Shown piece after piece: positions 7,166-15,867 of a DNA stretch of 64,000 nucleotides; position 1 is the stretch's first letter; each line of letters begins with the position of its first letter. Origin of the DNA: Jannaschia faecimaris. Lineage in GTDB: Bacteria > Pseudomonadota > Alphaproteobacteria > Rhodobacterales > Rhodobacteraceae. A program made the translations under genes and the position numbers. Where the stretch lies: positions 1 to 64,000 of the forward strand of contig NZ_FNPX01000019.1 of assembly GCF_900107415.1 (NCBI RefSeq), written 5' to 3'. Under the pieces are notes generated by a model that was not told the DNA's origin, did no database searches, and saw only the letters and a program-made list of their open reading frames with translations.

Positions 7166-8452
7166 ATGACCACACCCCTTCGCCTTGGTATCGCAGGTCT
7201 TGGAACGGTCGGAGCCGGTGTGCTCAAGATCGTGGCAGAGCACGCCGCGCTACTGAAAGCGCGCACAGGGCGCGACATCTCGATCTCCGCCGTCTCGGCC
7301 AGGTCGCGGACCAAGGAACGGGGCGTGGACCTGACGCCTTTCGCATGGGAAGACGATCCGGTCGCCCTGGCCAAGCGCGACGATGTGGACCTGTTCATCG
7401 AACTGATGGGCGGCTCCGACGGCCCGGCCAAAGCAGCGACCGAAGCGGCGCTCGCCTTGGGAAAGCCGGTGGTCACGGCGAACAAGGCCATGCTTGCGCT
7501 GCATGGTCAGGCCCTCGCCGAACTGGCTGAGGCAAACGACGCAGCTCTGCGCTTCGAGGCCGCCGTCGCAGGCGGTATTCCCTGTGTGAAAGCCCTGACC
7601 GAGGGGTTGGCCGGCAACGCGATCACGCGCGTCTCGGGTGTCATGAATGGCACCTGCAACTACATCCTGACCCGAATGGAGTCGTCCGGCCTGCCCTATG
7701 ACGAGGTCTTCAAGGAGGCTGACGCGCTTGGCTACCTTGAGGCAGACCCGACCCTGGACGTTGGCGGCATCGACGCAGGGCACAAGCTGGCGATCCTGTC
7801 GGCCATCGCTTTCGGCACGCAAGTCGATTTCGATGGCGTACAATTGCAGGGCATCGAACGGGTTTCGATCGACGATATCCACCGGGCCCGCGACATGGGT
7901 TACCGCATCAAATTGCTGGGCGAAGCCCGCCGCACCAGCGCGGGGATAGAACAGTCGATGCGCCCCACCCTCGTCCCCGCCGACAGCCCGCTGGGACAGC
8001 TGGAGGGCGGCACCAACATGGTCGTCATCGAAGGCGACGCCGTGGGCCAGATCGTGATGCGCGGCGCGGGCGCGGGCGAAGGCCCCACCGCCAGCGCCGT
8101 GATGGCCGACGTCTGCGACATCGCACGCGGGCTGAACATCGCGCCTTTTGGCCAGCCCGCCGCGACGCTGACCCCGGCAATGCGCGCCAACGCGGCCACG
8201 CATTGCGCCTATTACATCCGCATGTCACTGCGCGATGAACCCGGTGCCATGGCCAAGGTCGCGACCGAACTTGGCCGATCCGGCATCTCCATCGACCGAA
8301 TGCGCCAGTACGATCATCCTGGCGACGATGCCCCGGTCCTGATCGTGACGCACCCCTGCGCGCCGATGGACATGATAGACGCGCTGAAAGGCGTCGTGGC
8401 CACCGGTGTCGTCAACGGCGACCCGGTCGCGCTTCAGATCCAGACACCCTGA
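7166..8452 (+). CDS. hom: Homoserine dehydrogenase
   Basis: It reduces aspartate semialdehyde to homoserine with NAD(P)H, the branch point to threonine and methionine. The 428-residue length matches the monofunctional enzyme with a regulatory tail. The Rossmann motif GIAGLGTVGAGV is near residue 8. The substrate-binding segment with MNGTCNYILTRME and the EADPTLDVGGIDAGHKLAI catalytic signature lie in the middle. A C-terminal ACT domain (RMSLRDEPGAMAKVATELGR onward) suggests threonine feedback. It heads a plus-strand run with an aldo/keto reductase, glpX and recJ. Confidence 0.97.
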   Translation: MTTPLRLGIAGLGTVGAGVLKIVAEHAALLKARTGRDISISAVSARSRTKERGVDLTPFAWEDDPVALAKRDDVDLFIELMGGSDGPAKAATEAALALGKPVVTANKAMLALHGQALAELAEANDAALRFEAAVAGGIPCVKALTEGLAGNAITRVSGVMNGTCNYILTRMESSGLPYDEVFKEADALGYLEADPTLDVGGIDAGHKLAILSAIAFGTQVDFDGVQLQGIERVSIDDIHRARDMGYRIKLLGEARRTSAGIEQSMRPTLVPADSPLGQLEGGTNMVVIEGDAVGQIVMRGAGAGEGPTASAVMADVCDIARGLNIAPFGQPAATLTPAMRANAATHCAYYIRMSLRDEPGAMAKVATELGRSGISIDRMRQYDHPGDDAPVLIVTHPCAPMDMIDALKGVVATGVVNGDPVALQIQTP

Positions 8453-8473
8453 CCCACCCGGAAGAGACCCAAC

Positions 8474-9529
8474 ATGGCACGCAAACCCAAAGTCTTCGAG
8501 CCCGCCTACCGCGCCGCATCCCACCGCTACGAGGTGATGGAATACCGGCGCTGCGGACGCTCCGGTCTGAAGTTGCCGGCGATATCGCTCGGTCTGTGGC
8601 ACAACTTCGGCGACGACACGCCGCACCAGCTCAAGCGCGACATCTGTACGACCGCCTTTGACCATGGGATCACCCACTTCGACCTTGCCAACAACTACGG
8701 CCCCAAGCCGGGTTCCGCCGAACTGGCTTTCGGCCAGATGATGCGCGAGGAGTTCGCCCCCTACCGCGATGAGATGATCATCTCCTCCAAAGCGGGCTAT
8801 GACATGTGGCCGGGCCCTTACGGCGAATGGGGCAGCCGCAAGTACCTGATTGCGTCCTGTGATCAGTCGCTCAAGCGGATGGGACTGGATTACGTCGACA
8901 TCTTCTACAGTCACCGTTTCGACCCCGAGACACCGCTGGAGGAAACCATGGGCGCGCTGGACCACATCGTCCGGTCGGGCCGGGCGCTGTATGCCGGTAT
9001 CTCCAGCTACAACACGGAACGCACGCGCCAAGCGGCCACGATCCTTCGTGAACTCGGCACGCCCTGCCTGATCCACCAGCCCAGCTACAACATGCTCAAC
9101 CGCTGGGTGGAGCGCGACGGCCTGCTCGACACGCTCGACGCCGAAGGGATCGGCTCGATCGCTTTCACGCCGTTGGCGCAGGGCCTTCTGACGCGCAAAT
9201 ACCTCAACGGTGTTCCCGAAGGCAGCCGCGCAACCCAAGGCAAATCCCTCGACCCGGACGCGGTGACGCCGGACATGATCAAGGCACTGAACGGGTTGAA
9301 CGACATCGCCCAGGCGCGCGGCCAGACGCTGGCCCAGATGGCATTGGCATGGGTTCTGCGGGCGGGAGTCACGACCGCGCTGATCGGCGCGTCCAAACCT
9401 TCGCAGGTGGTCGATTGCGCCGGTGCCGTGTCCAACCTGACCTTCACCGAGGATGAAATTTCGCAGATCGATGCGCTCTCCGGCGAGAAAGGTCTGAACC
9501 TCTGGGCGGCTTCGTCCGAAGACGTCTGA
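8474..9529 (+). CDS. Aldo/keto reductase (YghZ/GpR-like)
   Basis: This 351-residue NADPH-dependent TIM-barrel oxidoreductase resembles the YghZ / L-glyceraldehyde-3-phosphate reductase subgroup. The catalytic tetrad residues are visible: Asp and Tyr in HFDLANNYGP, Lys in IISSKAGYDMWPGPYG, and His in DIFYSHRFDP. The C-terminal LIGASKPSQV loop is the cofactor-binding end. It lies 21 bp after hom and 80 bp before glpX. By family it could detoxify small aldehydes such as methylglyoxal; the substrate here is inferred. Confidence 0.9.
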   Translation: MARKPKVFEPAYRAASHRYEVMEYRRCGRSGLKLPAISLGLWHNFGDDTPHQLKRDICTTAFDHGITHFDLANNYGPKPGSAELAFGQMMREEFAPYRDEMIISSKAGYDMWPGPYGEWGSRKYLIASCDQSLKRMGLDYVDIFYSHRFDPETPLEETMGALDHIVRSGRALYAGISSYNTERTRQAATILRELGTPCLIHQPSYNMLNRWVERDGLLDTLDAEGIGSIAFTPLAQGLLTRKYLNGVPEGSRATQGKSLDPDAVTPDMIKALNGLNDIAQARGQTLAQMALAWVLRAGVTTALIGASKPSQVVDCAGAVSNLTFTEDEISQIDALSGEKGLNLWAASSEDV

Positions 9530-9609
9530 CCCTCTGGTAGCGCAATCGCGTTTGTGTCGTCCCCCGCAGCCCGCTAACAGGGCTGCTATACTCTTCGAGG
9601 ACCAGTTCC

Positions 9610-10569
9610 ATGACCAAGATCGATTTCAACGACCGCATGCTGTCCCTGGGCTTGGCCCGCGTGTCCGAGGCCGCCGCCCTCGCCTCCGCCAAGCTGATCG
9701 GGCGCGGCAATGAGAAGGCCGCCGACCAGGCCGCCGTGAACGCCATGCGCGATCAGTTGAACCGCCTGGACATCAAAGGCACCGTTGTCATCGGAGAGGG
9801 CGAGCGCGACGAGGCTCCCATGCTCTACATCGGGGAGGAAGTCGGCACCGGCAATGGCCCCGAGGTCGACATCGCGCTGGACCCGCTGGAAGGCACGACT
9901 TTGACAGCCAAGGATATGCCGAACGCCCTGACGGTCATTGCCATGGGGCCGCGCGGCTCGATGCTCCATGCGCCCGACGTCTATATGGACAAGCTGGCCA
10001 TTGGCCCCGGATTTCGGAACGGCGTTGTCACGATGGACATGTCGTCCGCCGAACGCGTGAACGCTCTGGCGGCGGCCAAGGGCTGCTCGACCGATGATAT
10101 TACGGTCTGCGTCCTCGAACGCCCCCGCCACCAGGAGTTGATTGACGAGTTGCGGTCCACCGGCTGTGCCATCCGTCTCATAACCGATGGTGACGTGGCG
10201 GGCGTCATCCATTGCGCCGAGGCTGCCGTGACCGGTATCGACATGTATATGGGCTCCGGCGGCGCGCCGGAGGGTGTGTTGGCTGCCGCGGCGCTGAAAT
10301 GTATGGGCGGGCAGATGTTCGGTCGCCTGACCTTTCGCAACGACGACGAACGGGGACGCGCTGCCAAGGCCGGGATCACCAACCTCGACCGCGTCTATAC
10401 ACGCGACGACATGGTGACCGAGGACGTGATCTTTGCGGCCACGGGCGTCACCGACGGCTCCATCCTGGCCGGCATCCGGCGCGAGCCGGGGTATCTCACG
10501 ACCGAGACGATCCTGATGCGGTCAAAGACCGGGTCCGTCCGGCGTATGACCTATCGCAACCCGACCTGA
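9610..10569 (+). CDS. glpX: Class II fructose-1,6-bisphosphatase
   Basis: It hydrolyses fructose-1,6-bisphosphate in gluconeogenesis and, in some relatives, in the Calvin cycle. The 319-residue protein shows the GlpX metal and phosphate motifs: GEGERDEAPMLYIGEEVG, the DPLEGTTL signature (Asp-Pro-Leu-Glu-Gly-Thr) and MGSGGAPEGVLAAAAL. The start at 9610 follows a GAGGA ribosome binding site. The stop lies one base before the GTG start of recJ, so the two are probably co-translated. Confidence 0.96.
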   Translation: MTKIDFNDRMLSLGLARVSEAAALASAKLIGRGNEKAADQAAVNAMRDQLNRLDIKGTVVIGEGERDEAPMLYIGEEVGTGNGPEVDIALDPLEGTTLTAKDMPNALTVIAMGPRGSMLHAPDVYMDKLAIGPGFRNGVVTMDMSSAERVNALAAAKGCSTDDITVCVLERPRHQELIDELRSTGCAIRLITDGDVAGVIHCAEAAVTGIDMYMGSGGAPEGVLAAAALKCMGGQMFGRLTFRNDDERGRAAKAGITNLDRVYTRDDMVTEDVIFAATGVTDGSILAGIRREPGYLTTETILMRSKTGSVRRMTYRNPT

Positions 10570-10570
10570 G

Positions 10571-12331
10571 GTGATCTGCCTCGGCGTCACGCAATCCGCC
10601 ACCGGACGACGCTGGGTCAGCCTCGACCCCGCGCAGGAGCGGCTGGCCGAGGCTATCGCACAGACGGGCCCCCCCCTGCCCCTCGCGCGACACTTGGCGC
10701 GGCGCGGCGTTCTGCCGGAAGATGCCGCAGGATTTCTAGATCCCAAGCTGCGGGACTTGCTGCCCGATCCGTTGACATTGCGTGACATGGGGGTTGCTGC
10801 CGCCCGCTTGCTGTCGGCCGCCCGAGATGGACATCGCATCGCTATCTTCGCGGATTACGATGTGGATGGCGGCACCTCTGCCGCGCTCCTGGTGTGGTGG
10901 CTCCGTACTTTAGGCCGTGTTGCAACGATCTATGTGCCCGACCGCATTGACGAGGGCTATGGCCCCAATGCGCCTGCAATCGGGGCGTTGGCCCGCGACC
11001 ATGACCTGATCGTCTGCGTCGATTGCGGCACCCTGTCCCACGACGCGCTGGCCGCCGCCGAGGGGCAGGCAGACGTCATCGTTCTGGATCACCACCTGGG
11101 CGGAGATACCCTGCCGCCCGCGCTGGCGGTAGTGAACCCGAACCGGCAGGACGAGGACGGCGCACTCGCCCATCTTTGCGCCGCTGCCGTCGTGTTCCTT
11201 TGCCTTGTCGAAGCCAACCGACTGCTGCGTAAGGACGGCGAAACCGGCCCCGACCTGATGGCGATGCTGGACCTCGTGGGACTTGCCACGGTCGCAGACG
11301 TCGCACCTCTTCTGGGCGTGAACCGCGCACTGGTGCAGCAGGGCCTTAAGGTATTGCGCGATCGCCGCCGACCGGGTTTGCGCGCCTTGGCGGATGTTGC
11401 GCGAATGGATGGGCCGCCGACGGCCTATCATCTCGGCTACCTACTGGGTCCGCGGATCAACGCGGGCGGTCGCATCGGGGCCGCCGATCTGGGCGCGCGC
11501 CTGCTTTCGACCGACGACGAATCCGAGGCATCCGCACTGGCCGAGCGCCTGGACGTGCTCAACACCGAACGGCGTGCCATCGAGGCGCGCGTGACCGAAA
11601 CCGCGCTTGCAGCGGGCGAGGCCTGCATCGCCGCCGGATCCGCTCTGGCATGGGCCGCGGGCGAAGGCTGGCATCCTGGCGTGGTCGGCATCGTCGCCAG
11701 CCGACTGAAAGAGGCCCTGAACCGTCCCTCTGTCGTCATCGGCATCCGAGAGGATGGCTTGGGTCAAGGATCTGCCCGATCGATCACGGGCGTCGATATC
11801 GGTGCGTCGGTTCAGCGGCTGGCGGCCGAAGGGTTGTTGGTTAAGGGCGGCGGGCACCGAATGGCGGCGGGCTTGACTGTTGAAGTCGGTAAGATCGAGT
11901 CCGCAATGGCGCGCCTGTCAGAGCTTGTGGCCCGCCAAGGCGCGGACCGCGACGGTCCGCGCGATCTAAAAATCGACGCAACTCTTATGCCTCGTGCCGC
12001 CACGCGTGACCTGGTTGGGCTCTTGGAGCAGGCTGGCCCCTTCGGTCAAGGCGCATCCGCTCCGCGCTTCGCCTTTCCAGAATTGCGCGTCGCCCATGCC
12101 CGTCCCGTGGGCGATGGACACCTGAAGATCACCTTCACCGGCGGTGGCCCCGGACGCCTGGACGCGATCGCCTTCCGAGCCACGAGCAGTGGTATCGCCG
12201 ACGCCGTGACCCGTGCCGCCGGCGCGCCGATGCATGTCGTGGGCCGGCTTGAACTAAACCGGTGGCAAGGACGCGAGGACGTACAACTCAAGCTGGAGGA
12301 CGTGGCGATCATGTCGGAAACGGATGTCTGA
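10571..12331 (+). CDS. recJ: Single-stranded-DNA-specific exonuclease RecJ
   Basis: RecJ degrades single-stranded DNA 5' to 3' in recombination and mismatch repair. The 586-residue protein carries the DHH-family motifs: FADYDVDGGTSAALL (motif I), VDCGTLSHDAL and VLDHHLGGDTLPP (the DHH box), then the DHHA1 domain with GKGGGHRMAAG (seen as KGGGHRMAAGL) and a C-terminal OB-like region. The start is a GTG at 10571, one base after the glpX stop, supported by the MICLGVTQSATGRRW N-terminus. Functional pairing with glpX is positional only. Confidence 0.95.
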   Translation: MICLGVTQSATGRRWVSLDPAQERLAEAIAQTGPPLPLARHLARRGVLPEDAAGFLDPKLRDLLPDPLTLRDMGVAAARLLSAARDGHRIAIFADYDVDGGTSAALLVWWLRTLGRVATIYVPDRIDEGYGPNAPAIGALARDHDLIVCVDCGTLSHDALAAAEGQADVIVLDHHLGGDTLPPALAVVNPNRQDEDGALAHLCAAAVVFLCLVEANRLLRKDGETGPDLMAMLDLVGLATVADVAPLLGVNRALVQQGLKVLRDRRRPGLRALADVARMDGPPTAYHLGYLLGPRINAGGRIGAADLGARLLSTDDESEASALAERLDVLNTERRAIEARVTETALAAGEACIAAGSALAWAAGEGWHPGVVGIVASRLKEALNRPSVVIGIREDGLGQGSARSITGVDIGASVQRLAAEGLLVKGGGHRMAAGLTVEVGKIESAMARLSELVARQGADRDGPRDLKIDATLMPRAATRDLVGLLEQAGPFGQGASAPRFAFPELRVAHARPVGDGHLKITFTGGGPGRLDAIAFRATSSGIADAVTRAAGAPMHVVGRLELNRWQGREDVQLKLEDVAIMSETDV

Positions 12332-12430
12332 CACCCGCTCTCCAGCCATGCAAAAAAGCGCGGCATTCGTTGCGAAAACCGCTTGCAGGCCTTTGGGTCG
12401 TCGCCTAAACAGCGCTCACGTCAGCGAGCT

Positions 12431-12505
12431 GGCCCGTTCGTCTATCGGTTAGGACGCCAGGTTTTCAACCTGGAAAGAGGGGTTCGATTCCCCTACGGGC
12501 TGCCA
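12431..12505 (+). tRNA. tRNA-Glu (TTC)
   Basis: The acceptor stem GGCCCGT pairs with ACGGGCT, followed by discriminator G and an encoded CCA. The anticodon loop has TTTTCAA with anticodon TTC, and the T-arm is GGGGTTCGATTCCCC. It borders the metal-resistance island, and such tRNA 3' ends are common integration targets. The bases just downstream change to AT-rich, island-like sequence. Confidence 0.96.
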
Positions 12506-12912
12506 CTGAATTTCCACAAAATATTGATTAAAATGAGAAATAAAGTTCTCGCGTAGATCGTATCCCCCGCTACATCCCCCACAATGACGGCGACTGCCTC
12601 TAGGCACAGAAGGTTTTTGCGGTCACTGAATACGGTAGTGCGGACGGCTCTTTCCAAAGCACGCCCCTAATGCAGAGCAGCGCTTAGGAGCCGGCGTGGT
12701 CGTGGCGCTCCCCGTGACGAACTTGTCCCATAATGCTTCCTTCCATCCCCGAGAAAGGATCGCACCATCAAACCGTGGGATCAAAAACCTAGGGTCAGGA
12801 CTCATGAACGGTAGGTTGCCGAATGCAAGGAAAGCGGACCTTGGTGCACAGAACAGCGAATGACCGCTCCGAGCCCATAACTACCACGATCCTGCGACGC
12901 GGCGAATGCCCG
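12506..12912. other. Gene-poor left border of the metal island
   Basis: This 407-bp stretch begins AT-rich right after tRNA-Glu and has a tandem-like TATCCCCC..ACATCCCCC motif at about 12559-12580. A 60-codon minus-strand frame (12623-12805) and a short plus-strand frame from 12583 resemble nothing I recognise. It may be scar sequence from past integrations. No functional gene can be supported. Confidence 0.4.
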
Positions 12913-13443
12913 CTAAAGCCGCCTCCGCGCCAGCTCTCGATAGAGCGCGGGCGGCGAGACGCCTATCTGGTCAGCGACGATGATCCATTCGCCCTTCGGC
13001 GGTTCCCCGTGAAAATCGAGCCAGGCGTCAAGACGGTCAGAGACCCGTCGCAAGCGCAGTATCTCGATCCGCGCCCGCTGCGCCTGAACGGCTCTTGCGT
13101 GGGTCTCGATCATACTCATTGCGGCATCGGGCCACTGGCGAAGTTCAGCGGCAAAATTGCTTCGTGACAAGACCGCGACAGAGGCGTTTGATCGCGCGAC
13201 CGCATCGCAGTGATACGTCTCGGCGAACAGCGATGCTTCTGCCAGTGCAGCCCCCGCACCTGCGACGTGCAAGGTTAAATGCCCGCCATCTGTCAGCGGG
13301 CGTTCAAGCGCGACCGCGCCTGTGCTGACCAAATACATCGACCGCACCGGATCATCCCGGCGAAACAGAATATCACCCTTTGTAAAAACCCGCACCGGGG
13401 CATCATCGAAAATTTGCATCCACTCCGATATGATAGAAATCAT
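12913..13443 (-). CDS. Crp/Fnr family transcriptional regulator
   Basis: This 176-residue protein starts MISIISEWMQIFDDAPVRVF. It has a cyclic-nucleotide-binding-like beta barrel (FTKGDILFRRDDPVRSMYLVSTGAVAL, residues about 20-110) and a shortened C-terminal winged helix (WIIVADQIGVSPPALYRELARR). There is no Cys cluster for an iron-sulfur centre and no clear cAMP-binding RxS loop, so the signal is unknown. It diverges from the His/Met-rich secreted protein gene at 13497 and probably controls that side of the metal island. An upstream start at 13479 is possible, but it would overlap the neighbour's promoter. Confidence 0.85.
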   Translation of the reverse strand: MISIISEWMQIFDDAPVRVFTKGDILFRRDDPVRSMYLVSTGAVALERPLTDGGHLTLHVAGAGAALAEASLFAETYHCDAVARSNASVAVLSRSNFAAELRQWPDAAMSMIETHARAVQAQRARIEILRLRRVSDRLDAWLDFHGEPPKGEWIIVADQIGVSPPALYRELARRRL

Positions 13444-13496
13444 ACAATAGATGTCGGGATTTCGATAGGGTCGTGGCAACAGGAAAGGATACAGAC

Positions 13497-14084
13497 ATGC
13501 GACTTGGTATCGGTATTGGCGTCCTCGCGCTGGTCAGCGCAGGGGAAATCGCGATTGCTCAAACGGATCATTCAGGACATGGCGATGGAATGGATCATAC
13601 CATGCACGGCCAGACGGAAGCGGCGGGCGCATCTGTGTTGCTTGAGCCGGGGCAAGGGGCCTTTGCCGCGCTTTCCGAAGTCGTGCGTGTTCTGGAAGCT
13701 GACCCGAACACCGACTGGGGCCGTGTCGATCTCGTCGGTCTCAGGGCACACTTGGTTGATATGGACAGGCTTATCTCGGATGCGGTCGTTAAAGAAACCA
13801 GTCTGCCAAATGGCATCAGCATCTTGGCCAGCGGTGACGCGGAAACTGTCGCCACCCTTCGGCGCATGGTGCCGGCCCATTCAGCCCAACTCGCCCGTGA
13901 TAACCGCTGGACGGTCGCGGCGTTGGAAACAGAAGACGATGTGGAATTGCGCGCGACCAGCGACAATCCGGCCGTCATCGCCCGCATACGGGGTCTTGGA
14001 TTCTTTGGCCTGATGGCAAGTCAGGATCATCATCGCGAACACCATCTGATGATGGCACGGGGCGAGGATGCCCACCGGCATTGA
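13497..14084 (+). CDS. Secreted His/Met-rich protein of unknown function
   Basis: A 195-residue protein with a signal peptide (MRLGIGIGVLALVSAGEIAIAQ). The mature N-terminus is rich in possible metal ligands (TDHSGHGDGMDHTMHGQ) and the C-terminus has another cluster (DHHREHHLMMARGEDAHRH). The central part (GAFAALSEVVRVLEADPNTDW, then LRAHLVDMDRLI) looks helical. I do not recognise a named family. Its place in a copper cluster and its ligand-rich ends suggest periplasmic copper binding; that is inference. AGGAAAGGA sits 8 bases upstream of the chosen ATG. Confidence 0.78.
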   Translation: MRLGIGIGVLALVSAGEIAIAQTDHSGHGDGMDHTMHGQTEAAGASVLLEPGQGAFAALSEVVRVLEADPNTDWGRVDLVGLRAHLVDMDRLISDAVVKETSLPNGISILASGDAETVATLRRMVPAHSAQLARDNRWTVAALETEDDVELRATSDNPAVIARIRGLGFFGLMASQDHHREHHLMMARGEDAHRH

Positions 14085-14128
14085 ACCTGCGCCACAGGAT
14101 GTAGCTGCCTGATCGCTTGCAAATCCGC

Positions 14129-14149
14129 ATATACCCCATATAGGTATAT
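14129..14149. promoter_or_regulatory. Predicted CsoR operator upstream of 14153
   Basis: ATATACCCCATATAGGTATAT is an inverted repeat that differs at one base from the perfect palindrome upstream of the csoR-like gene (18907-18927). It ends three bases before the ATG at 14153, so a bound repressor would block transcription start or leader escape. CsoR operators typically have C-rich/G-rich half-sites in an AT frame like this one. Confidence 0.75.
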
Positions 14150-14152
14150 TTC

Positions 14153-14467
14153 ATGGTATTGATGCGCGCTATGCTAATCGTCCTTGCGACGTTTTCCGCC
14201 TCGATCTCCGGGGCGATGGATGCGGGTCATGTGGTGAGCTCCGAACACGAACATGTCGCTGTCGAAAGCATGGCTGACCATGGACCGGTGTGCTGCCATG
14301 ACAGCTCTGAGCGTGGACAAAGCTGTCGTGTCCTTCCAGCACTGCTTGCAGATGGCGGTGGCGACATGGCTGGACCATCGACTTCCGAGGCCGCGCTCAC
14401 CATGTTCCGTCTTCTGCTGACCGGCATTGAACCATCCGGTCCTCTCGATCCTCCGCGCCTCGTGTGA
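14153..14467 (+). CDS. Small secreted Cys/His-containing protein
   Basis: A 104-residue protein with an N-terminal hydrophobic segment (MRAMLIVLATFSASISGAMDA) and a mature region with His (SSEHEHVAVESMADHG) and a Cys cluster (VCCHDSSERGQSC). No named domain is apparent; it resembles small periplasmic proteins found in copper and mercury clusters. The predicted CsoR operator immediately upstream supports metal-induced expression. It is followed 100 bp later by the DUF411 gene and probably leads that operon. Confidence 0.68.
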   Translation: MVLMRAMLIVLATFSASISGAMDAGHVVSSEHEHVAVESMADHGPVCCHDSSERGQSCRVLPALLADGGGDMAGPSTSEAALTMFRLLLTGIEPSGPLDPPRLV

Positions 14468-14567
14468 TGCACTCTGCGCTCTGCGCAGATTCAATCGAAA
14501 ATCACCGTCATGCGGGCTTTGCCCGCTGCCCTGATAATGGGGCGCATTCTTATCGAGAGGAAAACTC

Positions 14568-15062
14568 ATGAAACCAATCAAGACTGTTATTGCCGTCACT
14601 CCTGCCGCCGCTCTCGCGCTTGGCCTCGCCTCCTTCGGAATGACTGGCATGGCCCATGCGGACAGCCATTCCGACATGGCCGATCACGGCACCATGCACG
14701 TCACCAAAACCCCGACCTGCGGGTGTTGCGGCGCGTGGGTCGCGCTGGCCCGCGAGGAAGGCTACGAGGTCGAAGTCACAGATACCCGCGATGTGACAAC
14801 CGTGAAGCTGGATGCCGATATTCCCGGCGAAATGTGGGCCTGCCATACCGCGATGATTGACGGCTATGTGGTCGAAGGCCATATGCCTTTCGAGGCGCTG
14901 TCCAAACTGCTGGAAGACCGGCCCGACATAACCGGAATTGCCGTGCCCGGAATGCCCGGTGGATCGCCCGGCATGGGGAATGATCCATCTGCCCGCTATG
15001 ATGTGATTGCCTTTGGCGGTGAAGCCGGTGAGGGCGAGTTCTTCTATCAGGCGGGGTTGTGA
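14568..15062 (+). CDS. DUF411 domain-containing metal-binding protein
   Basis: A 164-residue exported protein (signal peptide ending near AHADS). The mature part opens with a short His/Met/Asp stretch, then the DUF411 hallmark VTKTPTCGCCGAWV with a CGCC motif, followed by MWACHTAMIDGYVVEGHMP. DUF411 proteins are recurrent members of copper and silver resistance clusters and are thought to bind metal in the periplasm. Its stop overlaps the next start (GTGA at 15059-15062), showing translational coupling with the cytochrome. Confidence 0.9.
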   Translation: MKPIKTVIAVTPAAALALGLASFGMTGMAHADSHSDMADHGTMHVTKTPTCGCCGAWVALAREEGYEVEVTDTRDVTTVKLDADIPGEMWACHTAMIDGYVVEGHMPFEALSKLLEDRPDITGIAVPGMPGGSPGMGNDPSARYDVIAFGGEAGEGEFFYQAGL

Positions 15063-15523
15063 ACCGCCTCCTCTGGATTTCGGCTGGCGGTGTGGCTCTG
15101 ATCGGAGCCGCCCTGTTCGTCAGCGCGCAAAGTTCTGCCGAAAATGATCGGGTTTTCCTTATGGACAAGGACCCGGACGTAGTGACGCTCGGCGCAGCTC
15201 TCTATCAGGAAAACTGTGCGTCATGCCACGGGGCCAAGCTCGAAGGTCAGCCGAATTGGCGGTCCCCCGGCGATGACGGGCGGCTTCCGGCCCCACCACA
15301 CGACGAAACCGGTCATACGTGGCACCATGACGTTGACACGCTGTTCCGGCTGACCAAATACGGAACCGGCGCGCTGATCGGTGATTCAGGCTACGCCTCG
15401 AACATGCCGATCTATGAGGGCGTCCTGAGCGACGACGAGATCATCGCCGTCCTCAGCTACATCAAATCGACCTGGCCGGAGGAAATTCGCGCCCGTCACG
15501 ACGAAATGGAAAACAGACAATGA
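15059..15523 (+). CDS. Class I cytochrome c family protein
   Basis: A 154-residue c-type cytochrome anchored or exported by an N-terminal hydrophobic segment (LLWISAGGVALIGAALFVSA). The haem-attachment motif is CASCHG near residue 53, and a likely axial Met lies in NMPIYEGVLSDDEI. The start is GTG, overlapping the DUF411 stop. In similar copper clusters such cytochromes sit beside a multicopper oxidase and may pass electrons or act in envelope redox balance; the partner here is inferred. The end overlaps copC by four bases (ATGA). Confidence 0.9.
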   Translation: MNRLLWISAGGVALIGAALFVSAQSSAENDRVFLMDKDPDVVTLGAALYQENCASCHGAKLEGQPNWRSPGDDGRLPAPPHDETGHTWHHDVDTLFRLTKYGTGALIGDSGYASNMPIYEGVLSDDEIIAVLSYIKSTWPEEIRARHDEMENRQ

Positions 15524-15864
15524 AACAGAATATTCTTGCCGGGTTAATGATGGCCACGCTGGCGACGGGCGCGCTTGCACATTCGAAAGCCGAAGACACC
15601 ACCCCGGTCCATGAATCGACGGCCACAACCGTCGAAGCCATCGAAATGCGTTTCGATGATCCCATGCGCGTGACCGCGATCACGCTGACAGGGCCGGAAG
15701 GCGATGTGGAGATTGAACGAGAAACCGGTATGGACGCTGTGACGGAGTTTCGCGCACTGCCATCCGTCGATCTGCCCGAGGGCAACTACACTGTCGATTG
15801 GCGCGGGTTGTCGTTGGACGGCCACCCGATGCAAGGCACCTTCGGCTTCACAGTTGCCAACTGA
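15520..15864 (+). CDS. copC: Copper resistance protein CopC
   Basis: CopC is a periplasmic copper chaperone with an immunoglobulin-like beta barrel. This 114-residue protein has a signal peptide ending ALA-HSKAED, so the mature protein begins with His, the expected Cu(II) ligand. The C-terminal DGHPMQGTFGFTV segment carries the other usual Asp/His ligands. The Met-rich Cu(I) loop of some homologues is not obvious, which suggests the Cu(II)-only class. It overlaps the cytochrome gene and sits three bases before copD. Confidence 0.92.
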   Translation: MKQNILAGLMMATLATGALAHSKAEDTTPVHESTATTVEAIEMRFDDPMRVTAITLTGPEGDVEIERETGMDAVTEFRALPSVDLPEGNYTVDWRGLSLDGHPMQGTFGFTVAN

Positions 15865-15867
15865 TCC

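Noticed and set aside
12623-12805. 60-codon minus-strand frame in the island border
   Set aside because: No ribosome binding site, no known domain and poor coding character.
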